Shown in pieces: positions 32,287 to 40,008 of a stretch of DNA of 46,361 nucleotides. The translations under genes and the position numbers were made by a program. The notes beneath the pieces are model-generated. The model had not been told where the DNA came from. It saw nothing but the letters and a program-made list of their open reading frames with translations, and did not search any database. The stretch spans positions 1 through 46,361 of the forward strand of contig OMWJ01000016.1 of assembly GCA_900314725.1 (NCBI GenBank), in the 5' to 3' direction. Position 1 is the stretch's first letter, and every line of letters starts with the position of its first letter. The DNA is from an uncultured Bacteroidales bacterium. Its GTDB lineage: Bacteria > Bacteroidota > Bacteroidia > Bacteroidales > P3.

Positions 32287-33528
32287 CTATATTGTACATC
32301 TTATTTTGAATCCCCATTCTGGCATTTGCATAGGATTCTTTGATGCTATACGCTTTACTACTTCCACTCCAAAGAAAGCAAAAATGTGGTCAATGCCTAA
32401 ACCTACCTCTAAATAGGGTTCATACTCTGCAGTGAATAATGCTTTTACATTTACAAATTCGTTGGGTCTGAATTGTTTAAAAAACGTTATATTATCCAAA
32501 AGCAATCCTCCAAGATTGAACTGTGTGAAAGTTTGAACATATTCCTTGAAACGCATTTCTCTGTTAGAATATAGGTTGAAACCAAACATATTTGAAACAT
32601 CACTAACTCTATAATTAGGAGAAAAATAGGTGTAGTCATAACTGTCTCCGAAGATTTTACCTCCTGTAATCCTAAAGTCCAAGGCCATAGGTTTGAAATT
32701 AAAGCGATGTTGTGCAGAAAGGTAAATATAGTTGTAGTATTTGTTTTGAAGATAAGTCTGATAATTATATGTATAAGTAAGACTTACGGAAGAAGGGAAA
32801 GCATAGAAACGTGAATTAAGAAGGGAAACAATATCAGTTGTGCTTTGATGAGGCGAAAAACTTAGACTAATTCCTGCAGAATAGTTTTCTAAGTCTTTGA
32901 GAAGAAGTTCTTGTATATCACCTTCATCATATAATAAGTAGGAGTCTATTTTCTCATACGTAGCAAAAGGTCTTATAGAAAAACCGCCTTTGAAATCTTG
33001 TAGGAAACTAAGAGTTGTTTCTTGTTTCTTTCCAAAATAGAATCTATCCCAAGTTCCTAAGGAAAAGTAAGCAACATCATAGTTTGAATAAGAAGGAATA
33101 AAAGTATTATAAGAGTAGTTTATGGCAAGAGTAGAAGCAGGATAGGTGAAAACTCCTTTAGGCTTTCTTGCAAAATTGTAGGCAGCACCAACTGAATATT
33201 TGAATTCTTTGTCCAAAGTGCCGTATGCTCCCATTAGACTAAAGCCTAATCGTTTTGAAAATTTGTTGTTTGTTTCCAAGGAAAGACGAATACGTGTTCC
33301 TTCTATTGGATTATAACTGACCATATTAAGAATGTTTGTAACATTAACAGGTCCTACGGGAAGGGATTGAGTGATTAGGAAATTATTTAGGCTTCTATTA
33401 AACATAGTTTGTGAAATATCTGTCTGGTCTTTTTGACTTAAAGGCTGATAGTCAGGCTTTCTTTGGGCCAAAACAGATAATCCTAAACACAAAATAAAAA
33501 ATAATATCAACGTTTTTCTCTTTTCCAT
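32287..33528 (-). CDS. DUF5686-like outer-membrane barrel
   Basis: A 413-residue secreted protein with signal peptide (about 1-21, LAQ). YNPIEGTRIRLSLETNNKFSK and MGAYGTLDKEFKYSVGAAYN resemble the start of the barrel half of DUF5686 proteins (EGFRLRLGxRTNxKFS, then YGxKDKxFKY). The rest is strand-rich and ends WGFKIRCTI. Usual DUF5686 proteins are about twice as long, with an N-terminal CarboxypepD_reg-like domain, which is missing here. Its start overlaps the end of the flippase gene by 22 nt, indicating tight coupling. Confidence 0.62.
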   Translation of the reverse strand: MEKRKTLILFFILCLGLSVLAQRKPDYQPLSQKDQTDISQTMFNRSLNNFLITQSLPVGPVNVTNILNMVSYNPIEGTRIRLSLETNNKFSKRLGFSLMGAYGTLDKEFKYSVGAAYNFARKPKGVFTYPASTLAINYSYNTFIPSYSNYDVAYFSLGTWDRFYFGKKQETTLSFLQDFKGGFSIRPFATYEKIDSYLLYDEGDIQELLLKDLENYSAGISLSFSPHQSTTDIVSLLNSRFYAFPSSVSLTYTYNYQTYLQNKYYNYIYLSAQHRFNFKPMALDFRITGGKIFGDSYDYTYFSPNYRVSDVSNMFGFNLYSNREMRFKEYVQTFTQFNLGGLLLDNITFFKQFRPNEFVNVKALFTAEYEPYLEVGLGIDHIFAFFGVEVVKRIASKNPMQMPEWGFKIRCTI

Positions 33529-34691
33529 TTTATAAAATATATAAGTTCTATTAAGAATGTAACACTATATGATATGCAAGCAGTAATGGCTGCTCCATTT
33601 ATTCCATATCTTGGTATCAGACAAAAAGATAAAATCAAGGTGATAACAAATCCTACAACAGATGCAAGAGCTGAGATAATGAAGTTGCCTTTTGATGCAA
33701 AATATTGAGTAAAATTGCTTGAACAAGATAGAAGCATAATGCCAACAGCAAGCAACCTTAACATTATTCCAACATCTTCAAAACCCGGACCAAAAGCAAG
33801 AACCCAAAATTTTGCAGGTAAAATGCATAGAATCAATAAAGCAAAGAAAGTGAAGATAGTATTGGCACGAGTAAGTTTAAGTGTAAGATCCATTCCGATG
33901 TCTTGTTGTTTTGTATTGCTGAGAGTGGAATATTGAACCAAAGCCAAGGAAGTGCCAAACAACATAACAGCCTCTCCAATAGAACATGCGTTGGAATAAA
34001 TACCAACTATGCTTTTTGAACAGTAGCTGGCTAAGAAATAAAATGAAATACGGTAGGAAAAAGTCTGTGCAATACTTCCTATTTGTTTTACAAATCCAAG
34101 TGAAAACAGAAGTTTAAAGTTCTCTACCAATTGATCCCATGTTAGAAAATGAAGGTTGAAATACTCTTTTCTTAGGACTATAAACCCATAAAGAAAACCT
34201 AAGAAGTGAGCAATCAACATAGAATACACATAATAGATAACATCGTTAAAGATATTCAATAGCGATAGTGCGCCTATGATGATAATATTGCTTGAACAGA
34301 TGATTATCTTTACCCAGTTCCCCAATATTATCTTCTCTTTTCCCATAAGGATATAGTAATTTATCTCACTTAAAGCACAAAAGAAAGCGATGATAACTAT
34401 TAATTTAGGTTCCCATCCAACAAATAAAGCGATGCAGATGCTACATATAATTATCCAAATAAGAGAAGGAAAGAAAAGTGAAGAGAAATCTTTTTGGGGC
34501 GTAAGGTAAATAAGAGTGGAGTTGCCAATAAGAGTTAAAACAAGTGTAGATATATATATGTTAAAGGAAATTATCGCTTGCTCACCCTTACCATCAGTTC
34601 CTAACATGTGGGAAACTATAATAAGGATAAGAAAGTTTATTCCCGAGAAAAAGAATTTTGTAAATAATGTGTTAAGTATCTTTTTCAACAT
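33507..34691 (-). CDS. Wzx-like polysaccharide flippase (MOP superfamily)
   Basis: A 394-residue membrane protein with about 12 hydrophobic helices, opening FFFSGINFLILIIVSHMLG and GTDGKGEQAIISFN, the usual N-terminal pattern of O-antigen/teichoic-acid flippases. It ends with GINGAAITACISYSVTFLIEL, the second-to-last helix signature of Polysacc_synt proteins. It probably moves lipid-linked glycans across the inner membrane. It starts the - strand block leading to PorT-like; T9SS cargo is attached to a lipopolysaccharide in known systems, so a connection is possible but only inferred. No glycosyltransferases lie nearby. Confidence 0.82.
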   Translation of the reverse strand: MLKKILNTLFTKFFFSGINFLILIIVSHMLGTDGKGEQAIISFNIYISTLVLTLIGNSTLIYLTPQKDFSSLFFPSLIWIIICSICIALFVGWEPKLIVIIAFFCALSEINYYILMGKEKIILGNWVKIIICSSNIIIIGALSLLNIFNDVIYYVYSMLIAHFLGFLYGFIVLRKEYFNLHFLTWDQLVENFKLLFSLGFVKQIGSIAQTFSYRISFYFLASYCSKSIVGIYSNACSIGEAVMLFGTSLALVQYSTLSNTKQQDIGMDLTLKLTRANTIFTFFALLILCILPAKFWVLAFGPGFEDVGIMLRLLAVGIMLLSCSSNFTQYFASKGNFIISALASVVGFVITLILSFCLIPRYGINGAAITACISYSVTFLIELIYFIKWKREKR

Positions 34692-34716
34692 TATAAATGT
34701 ATGATTTATTATTTTG

Positions 34717-34724
34717 CAAAGATA
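34717..34724 (-). promoter_or_regulatory. -7 element TATCTTTG for flippase-PorT block
   Basis: TAnnTTTG element 26 nt before the flippase ATG. It is the only clear element before the three or four genes downstream. Confidence 0.65.
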
Positions 34725-34799
34725 ATAAATTTACCTCAAATTTTAGCAATCAATGGCAAAAAAATATATTTTAAATATTTCCTTGTTGAAGAATAATTG

Positions 34800-34807
34800 T
34801 ATTTTTG
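34800..34807 (+). promoter_or_regulatory. -7 element TATTTTTG for LD-carboxypeptidase gene
   Basis: TAnnTTTG element 19 nt before the ATG at 34826. The TTG that would open a longer frame at 34805 is part of this element. Confidence 0.6.
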
Positions 34808-34825
34808 CAAAACTTAAAAATTGAC

Positions 34826-35734
34826 ATGTTTATGATACAAGAACCACAACAATTAAAAGAAGGCAGTAAAGTAGGAATCTTATCCACAGCACGAAAAATC
34901 ACTTTGCCAGAAATTCTTTCTTCTATTCAGTTATACTCTTCATGGGGACTGAATGTTGTTGTCGGTAAAACAATAAGTCAAAGTTGCAATCAGTTTGCAG
35001 GTACAGATGAACAAAGAACAATTGATTTGCAACAGATGTTAGATGATAAGGAAATAAAATCCATTTTCTGTGCAAGAGGAGGCTATGGCAGTGCAAGAAT
35101 ACTTGACAGTGTGGATTTTTCTTCTATGAAAACTAATCCCAAATGGGTGGTTGGTTATTCAGATGTTACTGCATTGCTTATGCATCTTTATTATAAATAC
35201 AATGTGATGTCAATTCATGGAACAATGCCTATAAATATAGACGATAGAAAGCCTTGTGTTGCATACGAAAGCTTGAAACGGGTGTTGTTTGAAGGGAAAA
35301 ATGAAATAAATGTTCCTTATAATGCTATGAATATATGCGGAAGTGCGGCAGGAGATTTGATAGGAGGTAATCTTTCCGTGCTTTACTCTTTATTAGGTTC
35401 TGAAAGTTTTGGCGAAACAAAGGATAAAATACTTGTCATAGAAGATTTGGATGAATATCTTTATCATATTGATAGAATGCTTTTAGCTTTGAAACGGGCA
35501 AATAAACTTAATGTAAAAGCATTGTTGGTTGGTCAATTCACAGATCTGCATGATAATGATATTCCTTTTGGAATGGATTATAAAGAGATTGTTGTTAATA
35601 TGGTGAAAGATTATAATATTCCTGTTGCTTTTGATGTTCCTATTGGACATATAGGAAAAGAAAATCACGCTTTTATTCATGGTAAGTTAGCAAAAGTAGA
35701 AATATCCGCAGAAGGCACAAATATTACACAATAA
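34826..35734 (+). CDS. ldcA: Muramoyltetrapeptide LD-carboxypeptidase (S66)
   Basis: A 302-residue peptidase that removes the terminal D-alanine from peptidoglycan tetrapeptides during recycling. Start is ATG 34826 (MFMIQEPQ); ATG 34832 is equally possible. S66 features: GSKVGILSTARK near the start, CARGGYGSARIL, VVGYSDVTALL with catalytic Ser112, MSIHGTMP, IEDLDEYLYHIDRML (Glu) and DVPIGHIGKENHAF (His). No signal peptide, so it is cytoplasmic. An Ig-like lipoprotein gene follows after 12 nt. Confidence 0.92.
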   Translation: MFMIQEPQQLKEGSKVGILSTARKITLPEILSSIQLYSSWGLNVVVGKTISQSCNQFAGTDEQRTIDLQQMLDDKEIKSIFCARGGYGSARILDSVDFSSMKTNPKWVVGYSDVTALLMHLYYKYNVMSIHGTMPINIDDRKPCVAYESLKRVLFEGKNEINVPYNAMNICGSAAGDLIGGNLSVLYSLLGSESFGETKDKILVIEDLDEYLYHIDRMLLALKRANKLNVKALLVGQFTDLHDNDIPFGMDYKEIVVNMVKDYNIPVAFDVPIGHIGKENHAFIHGKLAKVEISAEGTNITQ

Positions 35735-35746
35735 ACAAAAGTTAGG

Positions 35747-37378
35747 ATGAAAAAACTGATAGGTTTAATTATATGTATTGTTGTTTTTAGTTCTTGCGCA
35801 AGAATAGTAACTCCAACAGGAGGAGAAAAAGACTATATACCACCGAAAGTTAGGAAAAGTTTCCCCGAAAACAATTCTACAAACTTCAAAAGTAAAGAGG
35901 TTAGAATTGATTTTGATGAATACATTACTTTGGAAAATGTTTCGCAAAAGTTGATAGTCTCTCCGCCGTTGAAGAATAAACCGACTGTAACTTCAAAACT
36001 TAAATCTCTATACATAAAAGATTTGGATTCTTTACAAGATAATACAACTTATATCTTTGATTTTGGGGATGCTATAAGAGATTTTAATGAAGGAAATCCT
36101 ATTTCTCATTTTGTTTTTGCTGTTTCTACGGGAGAAGATATTGATACAATGACTTATTATGGACGAGTTTTAAACTCTTATACCTTGAAAGCAGAGAAAG
36201 CAAAGTATGTTGTTTTGTATTCGTCTTCGGATAAAGAGGTGCAAACAACAACACTTCCCACTTATATAACAAGATGTGATAGTTTAGGACGATTTTCTTT
36301 TTACAATATAAAGAAAGGAGAATATTCTTTACTTGCTTACGATGACAATAATAATAACCTTATTTATGATTTAGCAACAGAAGGAATAGGTTTTTCTCAA
36401 AATAATATCATAGCAAGGCAGGAAAATGATACGACTTTCAAAGGCGATACGGTGTTTTTTAGCAGTGCAAAAGACACAATCTTGAAGTTAAACGAAGCAA
36501 AGTTTGTTGCTGAAAAGGAAATCAGTCTTTCTTTATCTATGTCACTGACTGATAGTTTTCAGATAGAATTTATCAATCCGATATTGCAAGAAAATGAGTA
36601 TATAATTAATAAGTTCCAAACAGATTCTTCGGCAAGTGTGAGTATATATTTGTTAACCGAAAAGGATGTTGATACTTTAGAGTTTAATATTAGGGAAATA
36701 AATAATTTTAAGGAAAAACAGAAGTTAGTTTTTCAAAGAAAGAAGGTTAAAAAAGAAGTCAAGAAGAAGTTTTCTTTCACTCTCGCAAACACAAAGCTAC
36801 CTTATTATGACACACTTGCTCTAAATATGCCTTTTCCTTTGAAAAAAGATTTTGTTCTACAAGCTGCCATAGTTAAAGATAGCGATACTGTGGCAATAAA
36901 CTTTACTCAAGATGAAAAAAATGCAAAACGTTTAGTGAGTGATTATGTTTTGCAGGAAGATTCTAAATACTTTATTATTATAGATTCATCTCTTGTGGTT
37001 AATGATAGGGGAGAAACTAATGACAGTCTTGCAGTTGCTTTTTCAACAGACAAAAAAGATGACTATTCTGTCTTTATCCTTGCTTTGATTGATACAAATA
37101 ATAGCAATAAACAGATAATTCTAACTCTTTTAGATGAGAAAAACAATAGAGTAGGGAAGGATATTGTTTGCAAAGCCAATCAAAATAAAATAGTTTTTGA
37201 ACACTTGAAAGAAGGAAACTACAAATTAAGGGCTATAACAGACGAAAACAATAATAATAAATGGGATGGCAATAACTTTATTCTTCATAAACAAGCAGAA
37301 AAAGTTCAATATTTTCCGCAAACAATAAACATCCGAAAGGGATGGGAAAGAGAAGAAGAATGGCAAATTTCTTTGTAA
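35747..37378 (+). CDS. Ig-like (Big_5/SbsA type) lipoprotein
   Basis: A 543-residue lipoprotein with lipobox FSSC at about residues 14-17 and the Bacteroidota-typical ARIVTPTGGEKDYIPPKV after it. A bacterial Ig-like domain (about 35-125) has VRIDFDEYITLENVSQKLIV and YIFDFGDAIRDFNEGNP. The middle contains YSLLAYDDNNNNLIYD, and the end repeats the pattern with YKLRAITDENNNNKWDGNNF. These Asp/Asn-rich loops look like calcium sites within carboxypeptidase-regulatory-like beta domains. The family is common in Bacteroidota and uncharacterised. It is cotranscribed with ldcA. Confidence 0.82.
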   Translation: MKKLIGLIICIVVFSSCARIVTPTGGEKDYIPPKVRKSFPENNSTNFKSKEVRIDFDEYITLENVSQKLIVSPPLKNKPTVTSKLKSLYIKDLDSLQDNTTYIFDFGDAIRDFNEGNPISHFVFAVSTGEDIDTMTYYGRVLNSYTLKAEKAKYVVLYSSSDKEVQTTTLPTYITRCDSLGRFSFYNIKKGEYSLLAYDDNNNNLIYDLATEGIGFSQNNIIARQENDTTFKGDTVFFSSAKDTILKLNEAKFVAEKEISLSLSMSLTDSFQIEFINPILQENEYIINKFQTDSSASVSIYLLTEKDVDTLEFNIREINNFKEKQKLVFQRKKVKKEVKKKFSFTLANTKLPYYDTLALNMPFPLKKDFVLQAAIVKDSDTVAINFTQDEKNAKRLVSDYVLQEDSKYFIIIDSSLVVNDRGETNDSLAVAFSTDKKDDYSVFILALIDTNNSNKQIILTLLDEKNNRVGKDIVCKANQNKIVFEHLKEGNYKLRAITDENNNNKWDGNNFILHKQAEKVQYFPQTINIRKGWEREEEWQISL

Positions 37379-37382
37379 TTAT

Positions 37383-37413
37383 TTTGTTGAATAAAAATAA
37401 AGTAGTAATTTTG
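37383..37413 (+). promoter_or_regulatory. rpsP promoter (TTTG / TAATTTTG)
   Basis: TTTG at 37383-37386 and TAATTTTG at 37406-37413 with 19 nt between them match the Bacteroidota consensus. The transcript would start about 35 nt before rpsP. Confidence 0.75.
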
Positions 37414-37455
37414 CACCCTCAAATAAATGAATAAATTTTTAAATAAAAACACAAA

Positions 37456-37998
37456 ATGGCAGTAAAGATTAGATTACAGAGACATGGTAAAAAAGGACAA
37501 CCTTTTTATCATATAGTAATTGCGGATGCTCGTGCAGCACGTGACGGAAAATTCATTGAAAAATTAGGAACTTACAATCCTTTAACTCAACCAGCAACTA
37601 TTGTTGTTGATGCAGATAGAGCTTGTAAATGGTTAAGAGATGGTGCTCAACCAACAGATACAGTTCGTTCTTTGCTAAGATATAAAGGAGTTTTGTACAA
37701 ATATCACCTACAAAGAGGTGTTGAAAAAGGTGCTTTCACTCAAGAAGTAGCAGACAAACGTTACATAGACTTCGTTGAGCAAAAAGAAAAGCAAATTGCA
37801 GAGGCTATCGTTAAAATAAAGAACGATAAAAACGCTAAGAGAAAAGAAGCTTTGAAGCATGAAGAAGAAGTAAATGCAAAGAAAGCTCAAGAACTTGCAG
37901 ATAAAAGAGCTGCTGCAGTTGCAAAACAAGCTGAAGAAGCACAAAAACCAGAAGAGAATACAGAAGCTGCACCAGAGGAAGCTCCTCAAGCAGAATAA
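37456..37998 (+). CDS. rpsP: 30S ribosomal protein S16
   Basis: A 180-residue protein. The first ~80 residues are S16 proper: MAVKIRLQRHGKKGQPFYHI, then VIADARAARDGKFIEKLGTY and a late RYKGVLYKYHL. The remainder is a Lys/Glu/Ala-rich helix ending EEAPQAE, the extension usual in Bacteroidota. It binds 16S rRNA in 30S assembly. rimM follows after 72 nt that contain a hairpin with a T run, so rimM expression may depend on read-through. Confidence 0.96.
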   Translation: MAVKIRLQRHGKKGQPFYHIVIADARAARDGKFIEKLGTYNPLTQPATIVVDADRACKWLRDGAQPTDTVRSLLRYKGVLYKYHLQRGVEKGAFTQEVADKRYIDFVEQKEKQIAEAIVKIKNDKNAKRKEALKHEEEVNAKKAQELADKRAAAVAKQAEEAQKPEENTEAAPEEAPQAE

Positions 37999-38019
37999 TA
38001 GACAAATATTACTTTACAG

Positions 38020-38054
38020 GGCTGTTGTTATTATTAGTAATAACAGCCTTTTTT
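38020..38054 (+). terminator. Attenuator/terminator between rpsP and rimM
   Basis: GGCTGTT...AACAGCC (38020-38026 with 38042-38048), extended by ATT/AAT pairs in the stem, followed by TTTTTTAT. It stands inside a pair of genes normally cotranscribed, so it probably lowers rimM relative to rpsP. Confidence 0.7.
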
Positions 38055-38070
38055 ATTTCAGAAAAGCATT

Positions 38071-38592
38071 ATGACAAAACAGGATTGTTTTTATTTAGGT
38101 AGAATTGCTAAGCCTTTTTCTTATAAGGGTGAGTTGGTGTTGTTTTTTGACGTGGATGAACCTTTAGATTATTTGGATTTGGATTTTGTTTACATAGAAA
38201 TAAACAAACGTTTAGTTAAATATGAGATAGAATCTCTTAGACCTCATGCGAACAAAGTTGTTGCACGTTTCAAGGATGTAACAGTGGAGGAAAGCAATGT
38301 TTTAGTTGGTAAAGACTTATATCTTCCTTTGGAAAGATTACCAAAGTTAGAGGGGAATAAGTTTTATTTTCACGAGATAATAGGTTTTAATGTTGTAGAT
38401 GAAGAAAAAGGGAATATTGGTAAAATCAGAGAAATCTATGATAATATGACACAACCAATAATGGCAATAGACTTTGGTGAAAAAGAAATCCTAATTCCTT
38501 TGATAGATGAGGTGATAAAACAAGTAGATAGACAAAACAAGACAATACATATCAAAGCACCTCAAGGTCTGATAGATATTTATTTGGATTAG
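38071..38592 (+). CDS. rimM: 16S rRNA processing protein RimM
   Basis: A 173-residue ribosome maturation factor acting on the 30S head. The N-terminal RimM domain starts FYLGRIAKPFSYKGELVL (the G-x-I-x-x-x-x-G-x-x-G-E pattern) and has LVGKDLYLPLERLP. The C-terminal PRC-barrel has FYFHEIIGFNVVDEEKGNIG and EKEILIPLIDEVIKQVD, ending GLIDIYLD. Length is normal. It follows rpsP as in most bacteria and overlaps the convergent comF-like gene by 4 nt. Confidence 0.95.
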   Translation: MTKQDCFYLGRIAKPFSYKGELVLFFDVDEPLDYLDLDFVYIEINKRLVKYEIESLRPHANKVVARFKDVTVEESNVLVGKDLYLPLERLPKLEGNKFYFHEIIGFNVVDEEKGNIGKIREIYDNMTQPIMAIDFGEKEILIPLIDEVIKQVDRQNKTIHIKAPQGLIDIYLD

Positions 38593-39281
38593 AATTTTAT
38601 TCTTGTACTTGATAGAGCGGAGATATAAATTGTTATATCTTCGCTTTCTTTTAATGCTTGACAACATGCTTTTAAAGTAGAGCAAGTCGTTATGACATCA
38701 TCTATCAAAAGAATAGTTTTTCCTTTGAACTGTGGTGGTTGTTTTAAAGCAAAGTTATTGCTAATATTTTCATATCTTTCTTCTTTAGAGAGATTGTGTT
38801 GTGGAATATTATATCTTATTCTATAGAGATTTCTACTTTCCACGGGAACACACAATTCTTTGCTTAAAACACTTGCTACTATTTCACATTGATTAAATCC
38901 TCGTTTGCGTAGGGCTTTTTTATGAAGAGGAACAGGAACAATATAATCTAATTCTTTTGCCCATTCTTTTTTCATTATTTCTTGAGCAAGAAGTTTGGCT
39001 AACCTTTTTCCAATAGATACCTGCCCATAAAATTTAAAGCTTTTGATTGCTCTTTCGCAACATCTGTATCTGAACAAGACAACAATATCTTTTATAAATA
39101 GAATCAAAGGAGCGAAATAATCATCTTTCATTGGTTGCTTAATAAGATGATTGTCTTTGCAATGAGAACAAATATATTTTTCTTTTTCATTTAAAACATT
39201 ATCACAAACCAAGCATTTCTCAGGAAATATTATTGAGAGAATGGTAAGAAAGAAGCTTTTTATATATTTTTTAAGAAACAT
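38589..39281 (-). CDS. comF: ComF-family phosphoribosyltransferase-like protein
   Basis: A 230-residue protein with an N-terminal zinc-ribbon-like Cys pair set (CLVCDN and CSHCKD, about 20-42) and a phosphoribosyltransferase domain. The PRPP-binding loop is KTILLIDDVITTCSTLKACC (about 190-209). The family motif IVPVPLHKKALRKRGFNQC is complete. In other bacteria ComF relatives support DNA uptake; in Bacteroidota the role is unclear. It is transcribed alone on the - strand. Confidence 0.93.
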   Translation of the reverse strand: MFLKKYIKSFFLTILSIIFPEKCLVCDNVLNEKEKYICSHCKDNHLIKQPMKDDYFAPLILFIKDIVVLFRYRCCERAIKSFKFYGQVSIGKRLAKLLAQEIMKKEWAKELDYIVPVPLHKKALRKRGFNQCEIVASVLSKELCVPVESRNLYRIRYNIPQHNLSKEERYENISNNFALKQPPQFKGKTILLIDDVITTCSTLKACCQALKESEDITIYISALSSTRIKF

Positions 39282-39299
39282 TTAAATAGTTTATTTTTG

Positions 39300-39307
39300 C
39301 AAAATTA
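39300..39307 (-). promoter_or_regulatory. -7 element TAATTTTG for comF-like gene
   Basis: TAnnTTTG element 19 nt before the ATG on the - strand. Confidence 0.6.
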
Positions 39308-39340
39308 CACTATTTTCCTTGTCTTTATCTGAAAAAAATG

Positions 39341-39348
39341 TAATTTTG
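39341..39348 (+). promoter_or_regulatory. -7 element TAATTTTG for Cys-rich gene pair
   Basis: TAnnTTTG element 48 nt before the ATG at 39396, with TTG 19 nt further upstream. It probably drives both the Cys-rich and the membrane protein genes. Confidence 0.65.
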
Positions 39349-39395
39349 CAACTCAAATTTAAAATTTATACATAACAAAAAAAACAATTAGAATC

Positions 39396-39986
39396 ATGAA
39401 AAAACTTGCTTTATTAGTAGTATGTACATTTATAGGCTTAATAGCTTTTGCTCAACAAAATACCTCAAAATGTCCTTTTGGCGGAAGAGAGAATTGTACT
39501 GGATATTGCGGACATTTCACAGATGAAAACAAAGATTCATATTGTGATTATTCAAAACTAAATGAAAAGACCAAAGATATCGCAAAAGATACAGTGAAAA
39601 CACATTGTAATAAGCACGATAAAGGAGCTTGCGAGCATAAGGATAAAAAAGATAAAAAGTGTTGCAAGGCGTTAAATAATAAATGTAAGGAAAATAATGG
39701 AGATTGCACAAAGAAAGGTGCTTGTTCTACTCCAGAATGTACAAATAACAAAGATAAAAAAGTTTGCGACAAGGACAAAAAAGAATGTTGTAAGAAAGAG
39801 ATGAAGGACAAAAAAGCTTGCGATAAAGAAAAGAAAGAATGTTGCAAGAAAGAGATGAAGGACAAAAAGGCTTGCGACAAGGATAAGAAAGAATGTTGCA
39901 AGAAAGAGATGAAAGACAAAAAGGCTTGCGATAAGGAAAAAGAGCATTGCAAAGATAAAAAAGAAAATTGCGAACACAAACATTAA
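39396..39986 (+). CDS. Secreted Cys/Lys-repeat protein
   Basis: A 196-residue exported protein: signal peptide 1-20 (ending AFAQ), then a module CPFGGRENCTGYCGHFTD plus ENKDSYCDYS (Cys 26, 34, 38, 50). A Cys/Lys-rich remainder holds three near-perfect 18-residue repeats (about 121-174, unit KKACDKDKKECCKKEMKD) and a partial fourth; I count 24 Cys in the mature protein. The regular C-x6-CC spacing with Lys, Asp, Glu and His suggests metal binding or sequestration, or clustered disulfides; which one cannot be read. No lipobox. The N-terminal module is shared, in the same residue positions, with the next gene's product, 22 nt downstream. Confidence 0.8.
   Translation: MKKLALLVVCTFIGLIAFAQQNTSKCPFGGRENCTGYCGHFTDENKDSYCDYSKLNEKTKDIAKDTVKTHCNKHDKGACEHKDKKDKKCCKALNNKCKENNGDCTKKGACSTPECTNNKDKKVCDKDKKECCKKEMKDKKACDKEKKECCKKEMKDKKACDKDKKECCKKEMKDKKACDKEKEHCKDKKENCEHKH
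39756..39932 (+). repeat. 54-nt tandem coding repeats
   Basis: Three consecutive 54-nt units encode the 18-residue Cys/Lys repeats of the secreted protein. Units differ by few bases, some synonymous, indicating recent expansion. The unit number could vary by slippage or recombination without breaking the frame. Confidence 0.85.
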
Positions 39987-40008
39987 TAAAATATCTTAGC
40001 AATCGGGT

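Noticed and set aside
34805-34825. TTG start for the LD-carboxypeptidase
   Set aside because: The TTG is part of the promoter -7 element; ATG 34826 or 34832 fits better.
39517-40002. Several Phe/Leu/Ser-rich ORFs on the - strand
   Set aside because: Mirror images of the low-complexity Lys/Cys repeats; repeated AAG/AAA codons on one strand keep several opposite frames open.
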